NCBI GenBank assembly: GCA_002118135.1
Contig: BDIU01000179.1
Span: forward strand, 237,997-301,996
Origin: Trebouxia sp. TZW2008
Taxonomy: Eukaryota > Chlorophyta > Trebouxiophyceae > Trebouxiales > Trebouxiaceae
Reading direction: 5' to 3'
Length of the DNA: 64,000 nt
The translations under genes were made by a program, and so were the position numbers. Positions 34,701 to 43,079 of this stretch are shown here, one piece after another; position 1 is the stretch's first letter; each line of letters starts with the position of its first letter. The notes beneath the pieces were generated by a model, which ran no database searches, was not told where the DNA came from, and saw only the letters and a list, made by a program, of their open reading frames with translations.

Positions 34701-34890
34701 GGTGTTTTCGAGGAAATTGTGCATGCCCACAGCAAAAACTGTCTACTTGACTCATGTCTGGCTGTCAGCAATGACTCCCAGGAATTGTCCTGTGCTGCAG
34801 GTCTTAAAGCGCAAATGGGCTGTTGCATGTCCACTGGCAGGCAGCAGTTGGCTGCAGAGTCAGCCTGCCACTCTGCTTGTTGGCCAGTAG
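19704..34890 (+). CDS. MED16: Mediator complex subunit 16 (MED16 / SFR6-like)
   Basis: Fourteen phase-consistent exons follow one ending at 20276: 20636-20811, 22353-22929, 23462-23710, 24563-25244, 25990-26218, 27458-27556, 28550-28635, 29472-29589, 30877-31041, 31748-31846, 32291-32386, 33070-33269, 34065-34287 and 34801-34890. Matches to plant MED16, as I remember it, keep order: AEFLHPLPLW, NACVQVFWQ, VHVLSQDTLQLRAKW with PNGCCLACH, RLLWSLVNGNSPWD, LPGIRLLPDD, YRVHYARPTGPLSW, KRQRLHADRDAA and a final KWAVACPLAGSSW. MED16 is a tail subunit: an N-terminal beta-propeller and a helical C-terminal half that relay activator signals to RNA polymerase II in the nucleus. The frame before 20276 is secure back to about 19961, but the join to an upstream open frame starting at ATG 19704 (SRLLWHRNNAIAQTT) needs a frame change I could not resolve. 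The Ala-rich insertion and missing second CxxC cysteine are noted separately. Confidence 0.85.
20883..21174. mobile_element. MITE with 28-bp terminal inverted repeats
   Basis: The 292-bp element begins TACCATACGTCCTCGAATCG and ends CAATTCGAGGATGTACGGTA. The 28-base ends match as inverted repeats at 25 positions and each has TA at its outer edge, which could be a TA target duplication. The interior is AT-rich with repeated TGCGCGA and TGCGCAAAG blocks and has no coding capacity, as expected of a non-autonomous DNA transposon. It lies in a MED16 intron. No second copy is in the window. Confidence 0.9.
21250..21438. mobile_element. MITE-like intronic repeat, family 1, copy
   Basis: Starts CAGTGAATCACCACACTC and ends TATGGTGATTTGCTG, an imperfect inverted repeat. 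The interior contains TTGGCCCCAACGTA, TGCACTGCAACTCAGTGA, TCAAATGCTGCGTAT and a run of CGTAT/GCGTAT words shared with the other copies. It is about 189 bp and non-coding. Confidence 0.85.
21714..21844. mobile_element. MITE-like element, family 2, copy B
   Basis: Begins TTCTCATCGGATTCAGATTC and ends CCAAAATCCAATGAA, the diverged equivalents of copy A's inverted ends. In between, AAAACCCTAAACCCTTAG and GCCTAACAAAAATAA follow the reverse complement of copy A (14256-14392) block by block. It is about 131 bp, non-coding, in the same MED16 intron as three other elements. Confidence 0.75.
22058..22246. mobile_element. MITE-like intronic repeat, family 1, copy
   Basis: Starts CAGTGAATTTACCATACTCT and ends GGATGGTAAGTCACTG, which is close to the reverse complement of the start. 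It shares TTGGCGCCAA, ATTACACTGCATCTCAGCGA and TATTGAGTATTATG with the others. It is the same length (189 bp) as the copy at 21250, in the same intron. Confidence 0.85.
22545..22805 (+). repeat. Ala-rich low-complexity insertion inside a MED16 coding exon
   Basis: About 85 codons built from imperfect GCAAACGCTGCTGCA-type units encode Ala, Asn, Ala, Ser and Thr runs such as NAAASTAANAAASNGA. The insertion lies between a segment aligning with the plant beta-propeller (EEPHKLYVVQL) and QIELDDQHAQLVDFFF, so it probably forms an unstructured loop. The minus-strand Cys/Ser-rich frames opposite it are artefacts. Confidence 0.85.
22975..23162. mobile_element. MITE-like intronic repeat, family 1, copy
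   Basis: Starts CAGTGAATCGCCACACTC and ends TATGGTCACTCACTG. It has the family blocks ACTTGCGTATTGCGTATGAC, GACAATTTGCACCGCACCTC, ACTGATTCACACTCTCAAA and TAGTATTACGTATGG. It is 188 bp and fills much of the 532-base intron between the exons ending 22929 and starting 23462. Confidence 0.85.
24090..24205. repeat. C-rich low-complexity tract
   Basis: Irregular CCCTGCC, CCCCTGC and CTTGCCGCTGCC repeats in the intron between 23710 and 24563, similar to the tract at 3290-3475. It is confined to intron sequence. Confidence 0.85.
24313..24430 (+). pseudogene. Decayed copy of MED16 exon 24563-25244 (5' part)
   Basis: After the same GCATGCAG acceptor it repeats the codons for QQEVHVLSQDSLQLRAK, then diverges and shortens. 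Its phase would also join in frame to the exon ending 23710, but it lacks the long 3' part and has no donor at the matching place. The intact copy begins 250 bases downstream. Confidence 0.85.
25245..25989. other. MED16 intron without recognisable content
   Basis: The 745-base intron has no exon copy, repeat-family member or extra exon that would keep phase. The exons on either side join directly to give ALVERLLWSLVNGNSPWD, as expected from the plant protein. Confidence 0.6.
26240..27117 (+). pseudogene. Tandem array of six decayed copies of a MED16 exon 3' end plus donor
   Basis: The intact exon 25990-26218 ends with HAQPHNRTSYAAAIDLIKL, then LLQD and TAQAVRQ. Six more copies follow head to tail, period about 145-155 bp, ending near 26368, 26518, 26658, 26819, 26968 and 27114. 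Each keeps CACCAGCTATGCTGC-type sequence, a GGCTGTGCGGCAG exon end and a GTAAGA/GTGAGC/GTGACT donor, then GGGACAAGGCAAA-like intron sequence leading into the next copy. Several carry stops or small indels, and none has the complete 5' part. The copied unit is therefore exon end plus donor plus intron start. Confidence 0.92.
27352..27430 (+). pseudogene. Decayed copy of MED16 exon 27458-27556
   Basis: The copy begins TACAGGATATGTGGTTGCGG and matches the next exon for about 65 bases, with a base change and one extra base that break the frame. It is followed by a shorter version of the intron, and then the intact exon about 100 bases later. Confidence 0.85.
27640..27785. repeat. Intronic repeat, family 3, partial copy
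   Basis: It contains ATTGCAGTCAGAACTCAGTG and TATATGGAGAATGATACTGT, matching the family-3 repeat at 11131-11290 in order. It lies in the MED16 intron between 27556 and 28550. Confidence 0.5.
28106..28284. mobile_element. MITE-like intronic repeat, family 1, copy
   Basis: Starts CAGTGTATCACTATACTC and ends TCTTGCGCTCACTG. It shares ATTGGCTCCGACAT, TTTCACAATTGACACTGCAT, CATTTTACATACTGCGTATT and GAGCGTTACGT with the other copies. It is 179 bp, in the same MED16 intron as two family-3 repeats. Confidence 0.8.
28715..28890. repeat. Intronic repeat, family 3
   Basis: It contains CTACCACTGCAGTCAGAATG followed by CAGTGATTGAATTCC, TTGTCCTTGCATCGAAC and GAGTGTCCTTGCAA, the same ordered blocks as 11131-11290. 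It is non-coding. Confidence 0.6.
29371..29458 (+). pseudogene. Decayed copy of MED16 exon 29472-29589 (5' part)
   Basis: GGCCAGAATTGCATGAAGTA and the bases up to GACCCTGGAGCAGACGCCCT repeat the first 60 bases of the intact exon just downstream, but with a TAG in the equivalent frame and no 3' half. Confidence 0.85.
30540..30815 (+). pseudogene. Two decayed copies of MED16 exon 30877-31041 (5' part)
   Basis: Both start GCAGGCTCTGACAGCATATG (at about 30543 and 30712) and encode the beginning of ALTAYVLVSRSSKQ, then run into different sequence with stops. The third copy, at 30877, is the only one that continues to a donor in frame. The unit is about 165 bp. Confidence 0.88.
31125..31640 (+). 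pseudogene. Tandem array of four decayed copies of the MED16 exon 3' end
   Basis: Downstream of the intact exon, the segment encoding LLRAKQLFTAWQAISRALQQ recurs near 31136, 31288, 31430 and 31577 (period about 145 bp). Some keep a GTAAGA donor, others have it changed (AAAAGA, GGTTGA). One has a TAG. Purine-rich AACAAAA sequence separates the units. With the two upstream 5'-part copies, this exon exists in seven partial or full versions. Confidence 0.9.
32170..33010 (+). pseudogene. Decayed copies of two MED16 exons in adjoining introns
   Basis: Versions of the exon 32291-32386 lie at about 32180-32255 (GGCCAATTGGCCCTCTGTCA) and, as 3' parts ending CAGCTGCTGCTGCCACC, at about 32505-32570, 32640-32695 and 32835-32885. 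At about 32886-33000 there is a degraded copy of the next exon (33070-33269), encoding QQQTASDLKARAQAL before losing the frame. Confidence 0.8.
33290..33835 (+). pseudogene. Three decayed copies of MED16 exon 33070-33269 (3' part)
   Basis: Copies end near 33445, 33624 and 33831, each with the remains of PWLGNESTLLAVEAG and a CAACAGCAG-type donor end followed by GTATGC or GTGCAC. Identity falls with distance from the intact exon. The unit is about 170-180 bp. Confidence 0.85.
34310..34445 (+). pseudogene. Decayed copy of MED16 exon 34065-34287 (3' part)
   Basis: From TATAAGTGGCAGAGC to CACCAGCTTGTATATC it repeats the last 120 bases of the preceding exon, including the CQHVCSNGCC coding segment. 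It lacks the GT donor (now ATCATGGGG). Confidence 0.85.
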
Positions 34891-35275
34891 CTTGGGTGGA
34901 TCGGGATCTGTCTTGCACCTTTGCTTGCTACACATGTGCATGCCCCTCAGGGCACTCCTGACACCTCCACTGCAATATCTTGTCGGACTGTGGAGGCATG
35001 TCAGCAGCGCGCTGGTGCCAAACGGCACTCAGCACAAGGCGCAGTCGACTCTGACTGGCGTCAAACACAGTTGCAACCATAGACAATCGCCGCAACAGCA
35101 GTCAGCTGCACACTCAGCCTGCCACCCTGCTTGTTGACTGGTAAATTGTATGGATTGGGGTCAGCAGCGAAGTGGTCCACTATGGCATTCAGCATAAGGC
35201 ATCATGGACTCTGACTTGTGTCATACCACAATAGCAAACATGGCCAGTCGCTGCAAGAGTGCCCAGGCATGTGTT
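34837..35275. repeat. Tandem duplication of about 180-260 bp over the MED16 3' end
   Basis: CTGCAGAGTCAGCCTGCCAC near 34850 recurs as CTGCACACTCAGCCTGCCAC near 35106. TGTCAGCAGCGCGCTGG with AGTCGACTCTGACTGGCGTC (34998-35060) recurs as GTCAGCAGCGAAGTGG with ATGGACTCTGACTTGTGTCA (35160-35225). The first copy starts in the last MED16 exon; the rest lies in the 3' UTR or beyond. Confidence 0.75.
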
Positions 35276-35988
35276 CACCTAAAGTTCGCCCAAAGTCACG
35301 GCATGAACACGCGGAGAAGACGCAGTCATTGCGTTGTTAATTGTGATGATTTCAACAATTTGGCAGCAGAAGGCGGGTTATGGAAGGTCTGCGGCGAAAT
35401 GATAAAAGTGTGATTGCAAGCGAACGCGGTGCGTGATAGCCTCTGCACTCATGCAGCCACCATCGGAGGACTATGAGCCAGCTTACAGTCTCCAGTGCAC
35501 ACATATATACCTCACAAAATACCCGTGCCAGCTTGGACAAACTTAAAGACATTCGTGACATCATGGTCCAGCCATGAACGACGTGACTAGCCATTTGTGG
35601 CAACCAAATGCACACACACACACTCTAAGACCCTGACTCTAGTAGTGAATGATGTAAAGGTACTGCTGGACCTCACAACGCTCTTAAACTTTACATCCAT
35701 GGTCTCAACATCTCTATTGCATATAGAGTCTGCTGCAAGTATCCCAGACTCATATTACAAATTTTAAGGCCATTGAAAACCGTTTCGGACACACTGACAA
35801 ATGCAAAGGACCCTCTTGAGACGCCTTGCCTTGCCAAAGACCTGAGTTCCCTATGCAATCAGCTATTGTGGGACAATTGTGCAGTAAACTCAGTAGTGCC
35901 TTGAAGATCCTCTTGGTCCTGCAAACATAACCATGTCAGCCAGCTCTGCCTATTGTCACTCGTGTCTTCAGCAAAGCGCATTTACACC
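35276..35988. other. Intergenic region between the converging MED16 and low-complexity genes
   Basis: About 700 bases of 3' flank. A TGTAA motif on the minus strand follows the stop codon of the gene at 35989 almost at once. No coding frame, exon copy or repeat-family member was recognised. Confidence 0.5.
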
Positions 35989-38900
35989 TCACGGAATCAA
36001 AGCACCAATGCAAGGCTTGGCCACAGCACAAATGGCAGTGAAGAGGCACTGGCAGACGTTCACGACTGGACAGGTAAAATTGGAAACTTGGCCGGGTGAC
36101 ACATAGAACGAGGCTACTGTCAGGAAAACAGGCATTTCAATAACATTAAAGTGCAAACGAGCCAAAAATTTGGCTGAATCCAATACCTGAGCTTCCATAG
36201 GGCCCTTGCTGACCACTGGGACCTGTGAAGTTGCTTTGAAGCCCAATATCCTGAACTGGATGTGCAAACCCTGGAGTCATGCAAGCTTTGGTTTCCAAAA
36301 CCAGCATTTATGGCATGATGTGCCGCAGCATCTAGCCGCTTCAACAGGCAAGGGGGTTTGCTGTAGCCATAACAATCATGAGAGCATTCTTGCAATCAGC
36401 ACTGTGGCGTACACAGTCCTTAAAAGTTTGCCTCTCAAACTGAGTTGTGATATCTGATGATAACACACACAGCATGAGGCATGCAAGCACAGGTGTGTAG
36501 TAGACAAGGAGTGGTAGTTCTGTAAATCATGCTGGCCACAGGACGCCAAGTAAGGCAGCGCAACAACCCACAAGACTCGCTCAGTATGATGCCATTGATG
36601 CAAGTCAGCAACGCAGCCACGATAGAAGTCCAAATACCTCCAAATCCAGAATGACCACCAGATGATTCTCCATAGACAGGCTGCGCTTGGTGTGAAGCAC
36701 CTTTGCCGAACACATCATTGATATCAGAGTCATTGGTAGCTGCACGACACAAACAGCTTTCATCGCTGCTGGCAGCATACTTTGAATTGCACTATTCCGC
36801 ACTTTCCAGCCTTGAAGGCAACGTGGTGTGCTATGTAGATATGCTGAGGCTACTTTGGCACGACGCGCTCATTTCATGTGATGCCAAGCAGGGGTGTCCC
36901 TGGACAGGGATGCAGCTATACCCTTGCAGGGTGTTTCCTTTTGGCTCTTAGACAATGTCTTAAGAGGCAGAGAAATCGTCGAAGAACCAACACAATACCC
37001 CGCAGGATCCTTGACTAGAAGCCCTTTCTCAGCATCTGGTACAGTCATTGCCAGAGGTTAAAAACTATACACTTGGCAGATGAAAAGCACTGTAGATTGT
37101 TAAGTTTGCAGTCTCAGCACCCTGCTTGCAAGCAATTGCGCTCAAAAATTGGTAGCTACCAGTATGCAGCCCAATAGTTGCTGCCAGTACTTCTGGGCCT
37201 GCTTGCTGACAATTGCAGCAAAAGCATAATGCTCAGAATGGCAGCAGGTGACAGGTAGTGTTTGCTAGGCCTTATGTCATAATGCCTTGCAGCTCTCACG
37301 TGTAGAGATCAGTTGTGATAGGCAAGCAAGCAGCAAGCCTCAGAACATACGCTTGTTGCGGGCCTGAGATCCTGATGATGCATAAGAGCCGGAGTGGACG
37401 TCTGGTGAAGATCTGCCTGAGGAGGTGTTGGACTGGCTCTGGGCTGTGCTGAAATCCTTCTGCTTCAGTGTGTCATTGCCACCTCTGTCACCTGTAGTAT
37501 GCAAGACGAGCTTGATATGTCATTTGTCATTGCCATTGTGAAAATTCTCAACAGCTCAATCAGGAAGTCCGATAGCTCCAAGCTCTCAATGCCCACAACA
37601 ACAGAAAGCTCATTACTCACTCAATGCAACTGAATGCACATGCAGTAAATGCATATCACAGATCAGACTGACATGTTACATGTTGTCAGCCTAAATCTGA
37701 ACACCTGGTTGAAGCAGAGTCATCAAGGCAGGTCTCCAAATGTCCTTGGTCCAATCCTGTGGGCCATATGCGTTAAATGGCATACTCCCTAGCAACCGTT
37801 AACAAAAAGGATAATCATACTGCGGTCACATTGTCTAAACGTTTGTTACATATCTGTTGTTTCAGCTATACGCCAGCAGAACCTCAAAGCACGACTGACA
37901 CAGAGCATGACTGAATAGCAGTCACATTATTTGTATTTCGCTGCTTAGCCATATGCCGCCAATTTAAGGCCAAACTGAAGCAATAAAGGAGTACACTCAC
38001 CTCCATGGCTTGCATTTGAATGTGACGACTGGTACTGCGATCCTGGCAAGGAGCCTGAAGATGGTTTGGCCTGGCTCTGAGCTGTGTCAAAGTTGCCAGA
38101 AACGTCATTGATGTCAGGGTCATTGGTGGCTGCACCACACACAAAGAGCAGGTCAGCTCAGGCAGTATAAGGTTCAGCTTGTGTTGTGCTTACATGATTC
38201 CACAAATAAAAGGGTCGAGTGCAGACATTTGAGAATAGTGAGATAAGTTTGTATTAGCACCATATGGCTTTGATAGATGCGTTTGAAGGCAAGTGACTGC
38301 TACTGTACCTAATCAGCAAAGTTGTGAGTCTTTCAGCAAGGATGCAAAGACTACTTGATGCTTGTAATGGTCATTTCACAACATGCTTGTAAGTGAGACA
38401 CACCAAGTAACATCAACACACGCAGTGTTGATGCTTTCAACACACCTTGCCCAAAAGCTGTCCCTGTGGAGTTCAAAGACCCAGACCCAGAGCCAGGCGC
38501 TCGGCTGCCCTGTGACTCAATCTGCTTGTTGGCCTCATGCACGGTCTTCACACCCTGAGATCCCTCAGAACCAGTGTGACTCTTGTGGGGATGACCTTGG
38601 GGTCCCTGGGGTTTGCTATGGCTCTCATGGGGTGTGTGGGTGCCTTGAGGCTTGCCTTGGGGTTGGTGGGTGCTTTGGGGGGCTTGAGGCCTACTGTTAC
38701 CCTCATAGTGTGAATGGGTGCCCTGGGGCTTGGTGCGGGGCTGACCAGTCTGCACTGTGTTGGGTGCTGTGTGGCCGTGGCTTCCCTTGTCAAAGAGGTG
38801 GTTGATGTCTTGGTCATTGGCTGCTGCATGACAGGGTGCATCAATACTGGGCAGAATTGCAGCCTTTCTAAACAATGATTTATCAATATGCTGCAAGAGT

Positions 38901-41900
38901 GCCGGAAAGCCAGTGTGGGCCTGTTGAAGTGCACTGCCATGACGCTCAGGACTGGCAAACTATGACTGCCTAGCGGCACAATCTGATTTGGCGCATGCAT
39001 GAGAGCTGCATCAGCAATGTAACACGCCGGACAAGCGCTGTGAAAGAATGCATAACAGCAGGAGTCACAGCAACTGTCTAAATTGGCAGGCTGCTCAAAG
39101 CTGCAAGAATTGCATACATGTGCAATATCTGACGGCCAGCTTGTCACAAGGCTTTGCTGTATTGACAGTGCGTCTAGGCTATCCCATGCAGGCACCGGAC
39201 GCCAAGTGGCACAAGGCTTGGTTCGCTGCAATATTTGCCGATCTCACAGCACAAAGATTGCTGCAAGACAGTTAGGTCGATTGGCATGAACTGAGTATGC
39301 TGTAACGATGACCACATTTCAAGAAAGCAGCAGACAGGGCAGCAGCAAGTGCTTTGGAGGGCACCTTGCTTTGGACTGAAGGCAGGCACCCCAGTTGTCA
39401 CAGTGCTGCCGCTACTGCCTGACCCTGCACCCTTGAAAGGGCCAGCCTGGTCAGATGGTCTGCTGTTGCGGCCACTCGCACTGTCTGATCCTCCAGCCTT
39501 GAAAGAGCTTCCACCTTGACCAAATGCAGCGCTGCTCTGACCAGTTGCACCGTCTGATCCTCCAACCTTGAAGGGGCTTCCACCTTGACCAAATGCAGTG
39601 CTGTTCTGACCAGCTGCATTGTTTGATCCTTCAGTCTTGAAGGGACTCTGGGCTTGATCAGATGCTCTGTTGCGCTGACCTGTTGCACCGTCTGATCCTC
39701 CAACCTTGAAGGGGCTTCCACCTTGACCAAATGCAGTGCTGTTCTGACCAGCTGCATTGTTTGCCCCTCCAGTCTTGAAGGGATTCTGATCTTGGTCAGA
39801 TGCTCTGTCGCTCTGACCTGTTGTGCTGCTGGTGTGGTGTCCAGTGCCCTCTGATTCCTGACTAGACTTGACTGCAAATGTGCCATCAAGGAACTCCCTC
39901 ACACTTGAGTCTTGGCTTAGCACTGGTACAGGAGGTACAAAACTTAGCTGCTTGTGGTAATGCTATCCTGACAGCGTGTGATGCTGCATATGCCTTTGCT
40001 GCATGCATATGATTGTGAAAGGGTCATTCAAGACACAAACCTTGTGCAAATGCATCAGGCAAAAGAAAGCATCACAGGTTGCCCGCATGTGATGCTGACG
40101 AAAAACCATTTATGTGACTTAAAAACCAGTGGACAGCTTGCAAGCTGAGTGATGGCTTGTGAGAGTCAGGCCTCCTTGACTTGTGCTGACAACTTCAAAC
40201 AGAGAATGGATGATCAGTGTTGTGGCTCTGTAGTTGGCAGTGCAATGTGCGGTATCGTCAACACCGGCAAGAATTGCTCATAGTGAGCTAGTTCTGGCCA
40301 GGTGCTGATGACAGTGCACACAGGACTGTCAACTTGGAAGCAGAGCACTGACATGCTGGTCTTTGACTGGACTATCTAGACCACTTCAAACAAGGTTGCT
40401 TGCAAAAGGGTACTGTGGCAGAAAGAGCTCAGCTCAGTCATCCAGGCAGCATGGTATGGTCAATGATGTAACATGGTGTGCAGTAGGAGCTACCTGATCC
40501 AAAGGCTGAGTCAACCCCCTCTGACCCGCCAGTTGCATTGGTGCCAGTTGAATGTGGAGAAGAACCAGCTTTGCTGAAAATGTCGCCCACCTCTTCCCCA
40601 CCTATGTCTGCAAGAATTCAAAGCTTTAGATGCTTGTAATAAAAGGCTTGAGGTCAGGCCATGAGTATAATGATCTGCATGTATAGAAGCTGGCTTACAG
40701 CAGCATTGCAGCTATGGCATGGCAGACCTGCTGCATCACCTCAAGAGTGCGCTGAATATACAAGAAAGTGAGATCTTTGGCGCAAAGACATCTCCCAGGC
40801 AGACAATGTGCATACAGCAACTTTGCTTTGATGCCAAAACACACACCCAATGCAGATGATGAGCTTGCATGGCACAGCAAGGGAAGATACGTACTGATGT
40901 CCTTGTTCAGAGGGTCCTTAGCAGGCTCTGTGGTGAGTCTGTTGTGAGTGGCTTGACGTGTGGTTTCCCCAGGAGCAGCTTCAGACAGAGCCTGCATGGG
41001 TGCCCTGCTTTGGGTTGCACCGCTTTGGTTTGCCTGCCTGTTGCCTGAGGCTGTGCTGGCACCAGAGCCTTGACTTTTGCCTGGCAAGTCAGGGCCACTG
41101 TACACGTGTTGGCTGGAAGTGGGTAGAGCTTGAGGGGCAGTGGATGAGGAGGTGATCTGTGCTCTGTTACGCACCACACCCAGCTGCTGAAAAACAGTCT
41201 TCCAGAATGAGAAGGTCAAGTAGCCTGCAACACCAGCATGTCTTGTGTGTCCGGAGTGTAATTTTACTGCTGACAAACAATATTTGGGAGAAGGGGGGAT
41301 TCTCCTTGTTGACATTGTCCTGTCTTGACTTTGTGCATGATGGTGATGCTATTGCAGTGTAGACTGGGCGCCGCCATTACTTCTATGGTGCACAGTTTCT
41401 GAATGAAGGGAGAGGGAAATGGTTGTGGGTGGGTGGGCTAGCAGGACTGTCACTGCAGCTGATGGGGTTGGGTTGGGACTAGAGTTCTGTCACATCAGCA
41501 ATGTAGTCATCACATTCTGACATTAAGCACGTCAACCTGAGTTTACTGCGATAGATACAGTTGTGTGGTTGCTTGTGGTGCTTGGTCATGAGGACTGTAT
41601 CAAAGCTACAGGGTGCACCTATGAATGAGGGTGTGGGTGTGTGCAAGTTACAAATGAGGGTGTGGGTATGTACAGATTTCTGCCTTAAAGTAGTGACATG
41701 TATATGTGTATGCCTTCCACCCAAATGCAGTGGCTCACCCTCAATGCTGTGCCATGCTGTACACAGGTGCATAGAAGACATGCGTCTGAGCTACATGAGG
41801 CAGACTTGTCACAGCTTCAAACACACCCATCAATGAAGACAGACTCAAGGCGTTCACAATGCAAGTTGTGGTATACCCATCATGACCCGCAACAAGAAGG

Positions 41901-43036
41901 ACAATACAACTACCTGCTGCAGCTGTGGTGCCAGCTCCTCCAGCAACAGCTACCAAGCCAAAGCTGGCAATAGACAGAGTGGTAGCTATCGTGCCAACAA
42001 AGATAGCAGTAGTGATGCCTGCAGGTGGTATAGACAATGTGTCAAGGCCTGAAGTCTGATTTTGCAGGGTAGCAGTCAGTCGGGATGCACAACTTGCCTG
42101 CGATGACTGCAAAAAGGATGCTGCCAAACGCCACGGTTGCCATAAGACCCAAAGCACTGACAGAAAAGAGAGCCAGGCCAGCTGTAGAGTACAGAAGTGC
42201 CGACAACATCGCCTGCACGCAGGGCTCGAGCGTCTCAATCAGGAGACGAAACTTCAAGGGTGCTTTGGTACGCTTTTTTGCTGACGTACCAGCCAGCCGG
42301 TGAAAGTATGAGGTTTCAGAGCCTCAGCATGCCGCATGAAGAACACTTGATCTTTCGGCGTGTTTGTCCTGACGTCGCAGAAGAGCTGGAACAGAGCTTC
42401 GCGCGTGTGCTCTGGCAGAACGCGCCTGGTGATTGCATCCAGATGTAGGCGACTGCATTCAGCACTGCAAGTTAGATACTCCCTTGACCTGGATCACAAG
42501 ACAACCCGGACTGCCGTGCAAGGCTCCCGCACCTGTATGCTGCACCACTGACATTGCAAACGGCAGTCGCAAAGGATTGCGACATGTTTCGCCACGACTG
42601 AGTGCTCAGCAGGCTCCTGTTCCTGTTTTGCGACATGCTTCGATCTGACCTCACAACTCGTTTGCCTGAGACGCAAACGTCCAACCTCACAGGTCAGCCT
42701 AAAAATCGTGTGGACCTTTGGCTTGGTTTTGCGCGTCCTTGCGAGGTTGTAAACAGATACAAACTCCGCAAATTCTGCCTGACTCCACTGCACGAGTTCT
42801 GGCATGAAGCTGAGGTGGTCAACCAGAATGCAATTTTTTGACCTAAAATTAACTAGCCGAAATTGCCAAAACTTTAAGTTTACCCTCGACTCACTGCCAT
42901 CTTCAATTCGCGCAGCACGCTCAGCACTACACAGCATGGCGACACCTGAGCAAACGAACATCGCGTCTACCAATGCGGCCAAACTCTTGTCCCAGGACTT
43001 GACCTCGCCATAACCCAGAGAATGACTGCTTGACAT
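35989..43036 (-). CDS. Low-complexity Gly/Ser/Gln-rich protein with N-terminal hydrophobic hairpin
   Basis: Twelve exons give 791 residues: 42895-43036, 42098-42280, 41914-42048, 40895-41224, 40494-40607, 39365-39922, 38446-38823, 38001-38129, 37351-37491, 36638-36739, 36187-36222 and 35989-36116. Residues about 50-75 are basic (KKRTKAPLKFR). Then follow about 80 hydrophobic residues broken by DTLSIPPAGI, which look like a membrane hairpin. After FWKTVFQQLGVV comes a long hydrophilic tail rich in G, S, Q and N with repeats such as GQNSTAFGQGGSPFKVGGSD and NDxDINDxF modules. All internal exons are phase 1-1. The tail ends in a Cys-containing hydrophobic exon (CQCLFTAICAVAKPCIGALI). I do not recognise the family. 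An oleosin- or LDAF1-like lipid-droplet hairpin is one possibility, inferred from hydrophobicity only. The first exon is supported by phase and a GTGAGT donor; an in-frame ATG also exists at 43081. Confidence 0.65.
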
Positions 43037-43079
43037 CTTTGGACAGCTGCGTGCTTGTTTGATCGGCGTTTCGGAACCC
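43037..43079. promoter_or_regulatory. Minimal divergent start region between two genes
   Basis: Only 43 bases separate the ATG of the minus-strand low-complexity gene (43036) from the ATG of the plus-strand coiled-coil gene (43080). The upstream in-frame minus ATG at 43081 even overlaps the plus ATG through the palindrome CATG. The two transcripts must therefore overlap at their 5' ends or have extremely short leaders. Confidence 0.45.

Noticed and set aside
42804..43013. Plus-strand frame ending in NIASTNAAKLLSQD
   Set aside because: It is antisense to the first exon of the minus-strand low-complexity gene, which has the better support (GTGAGT donor and phase match to the next exon).
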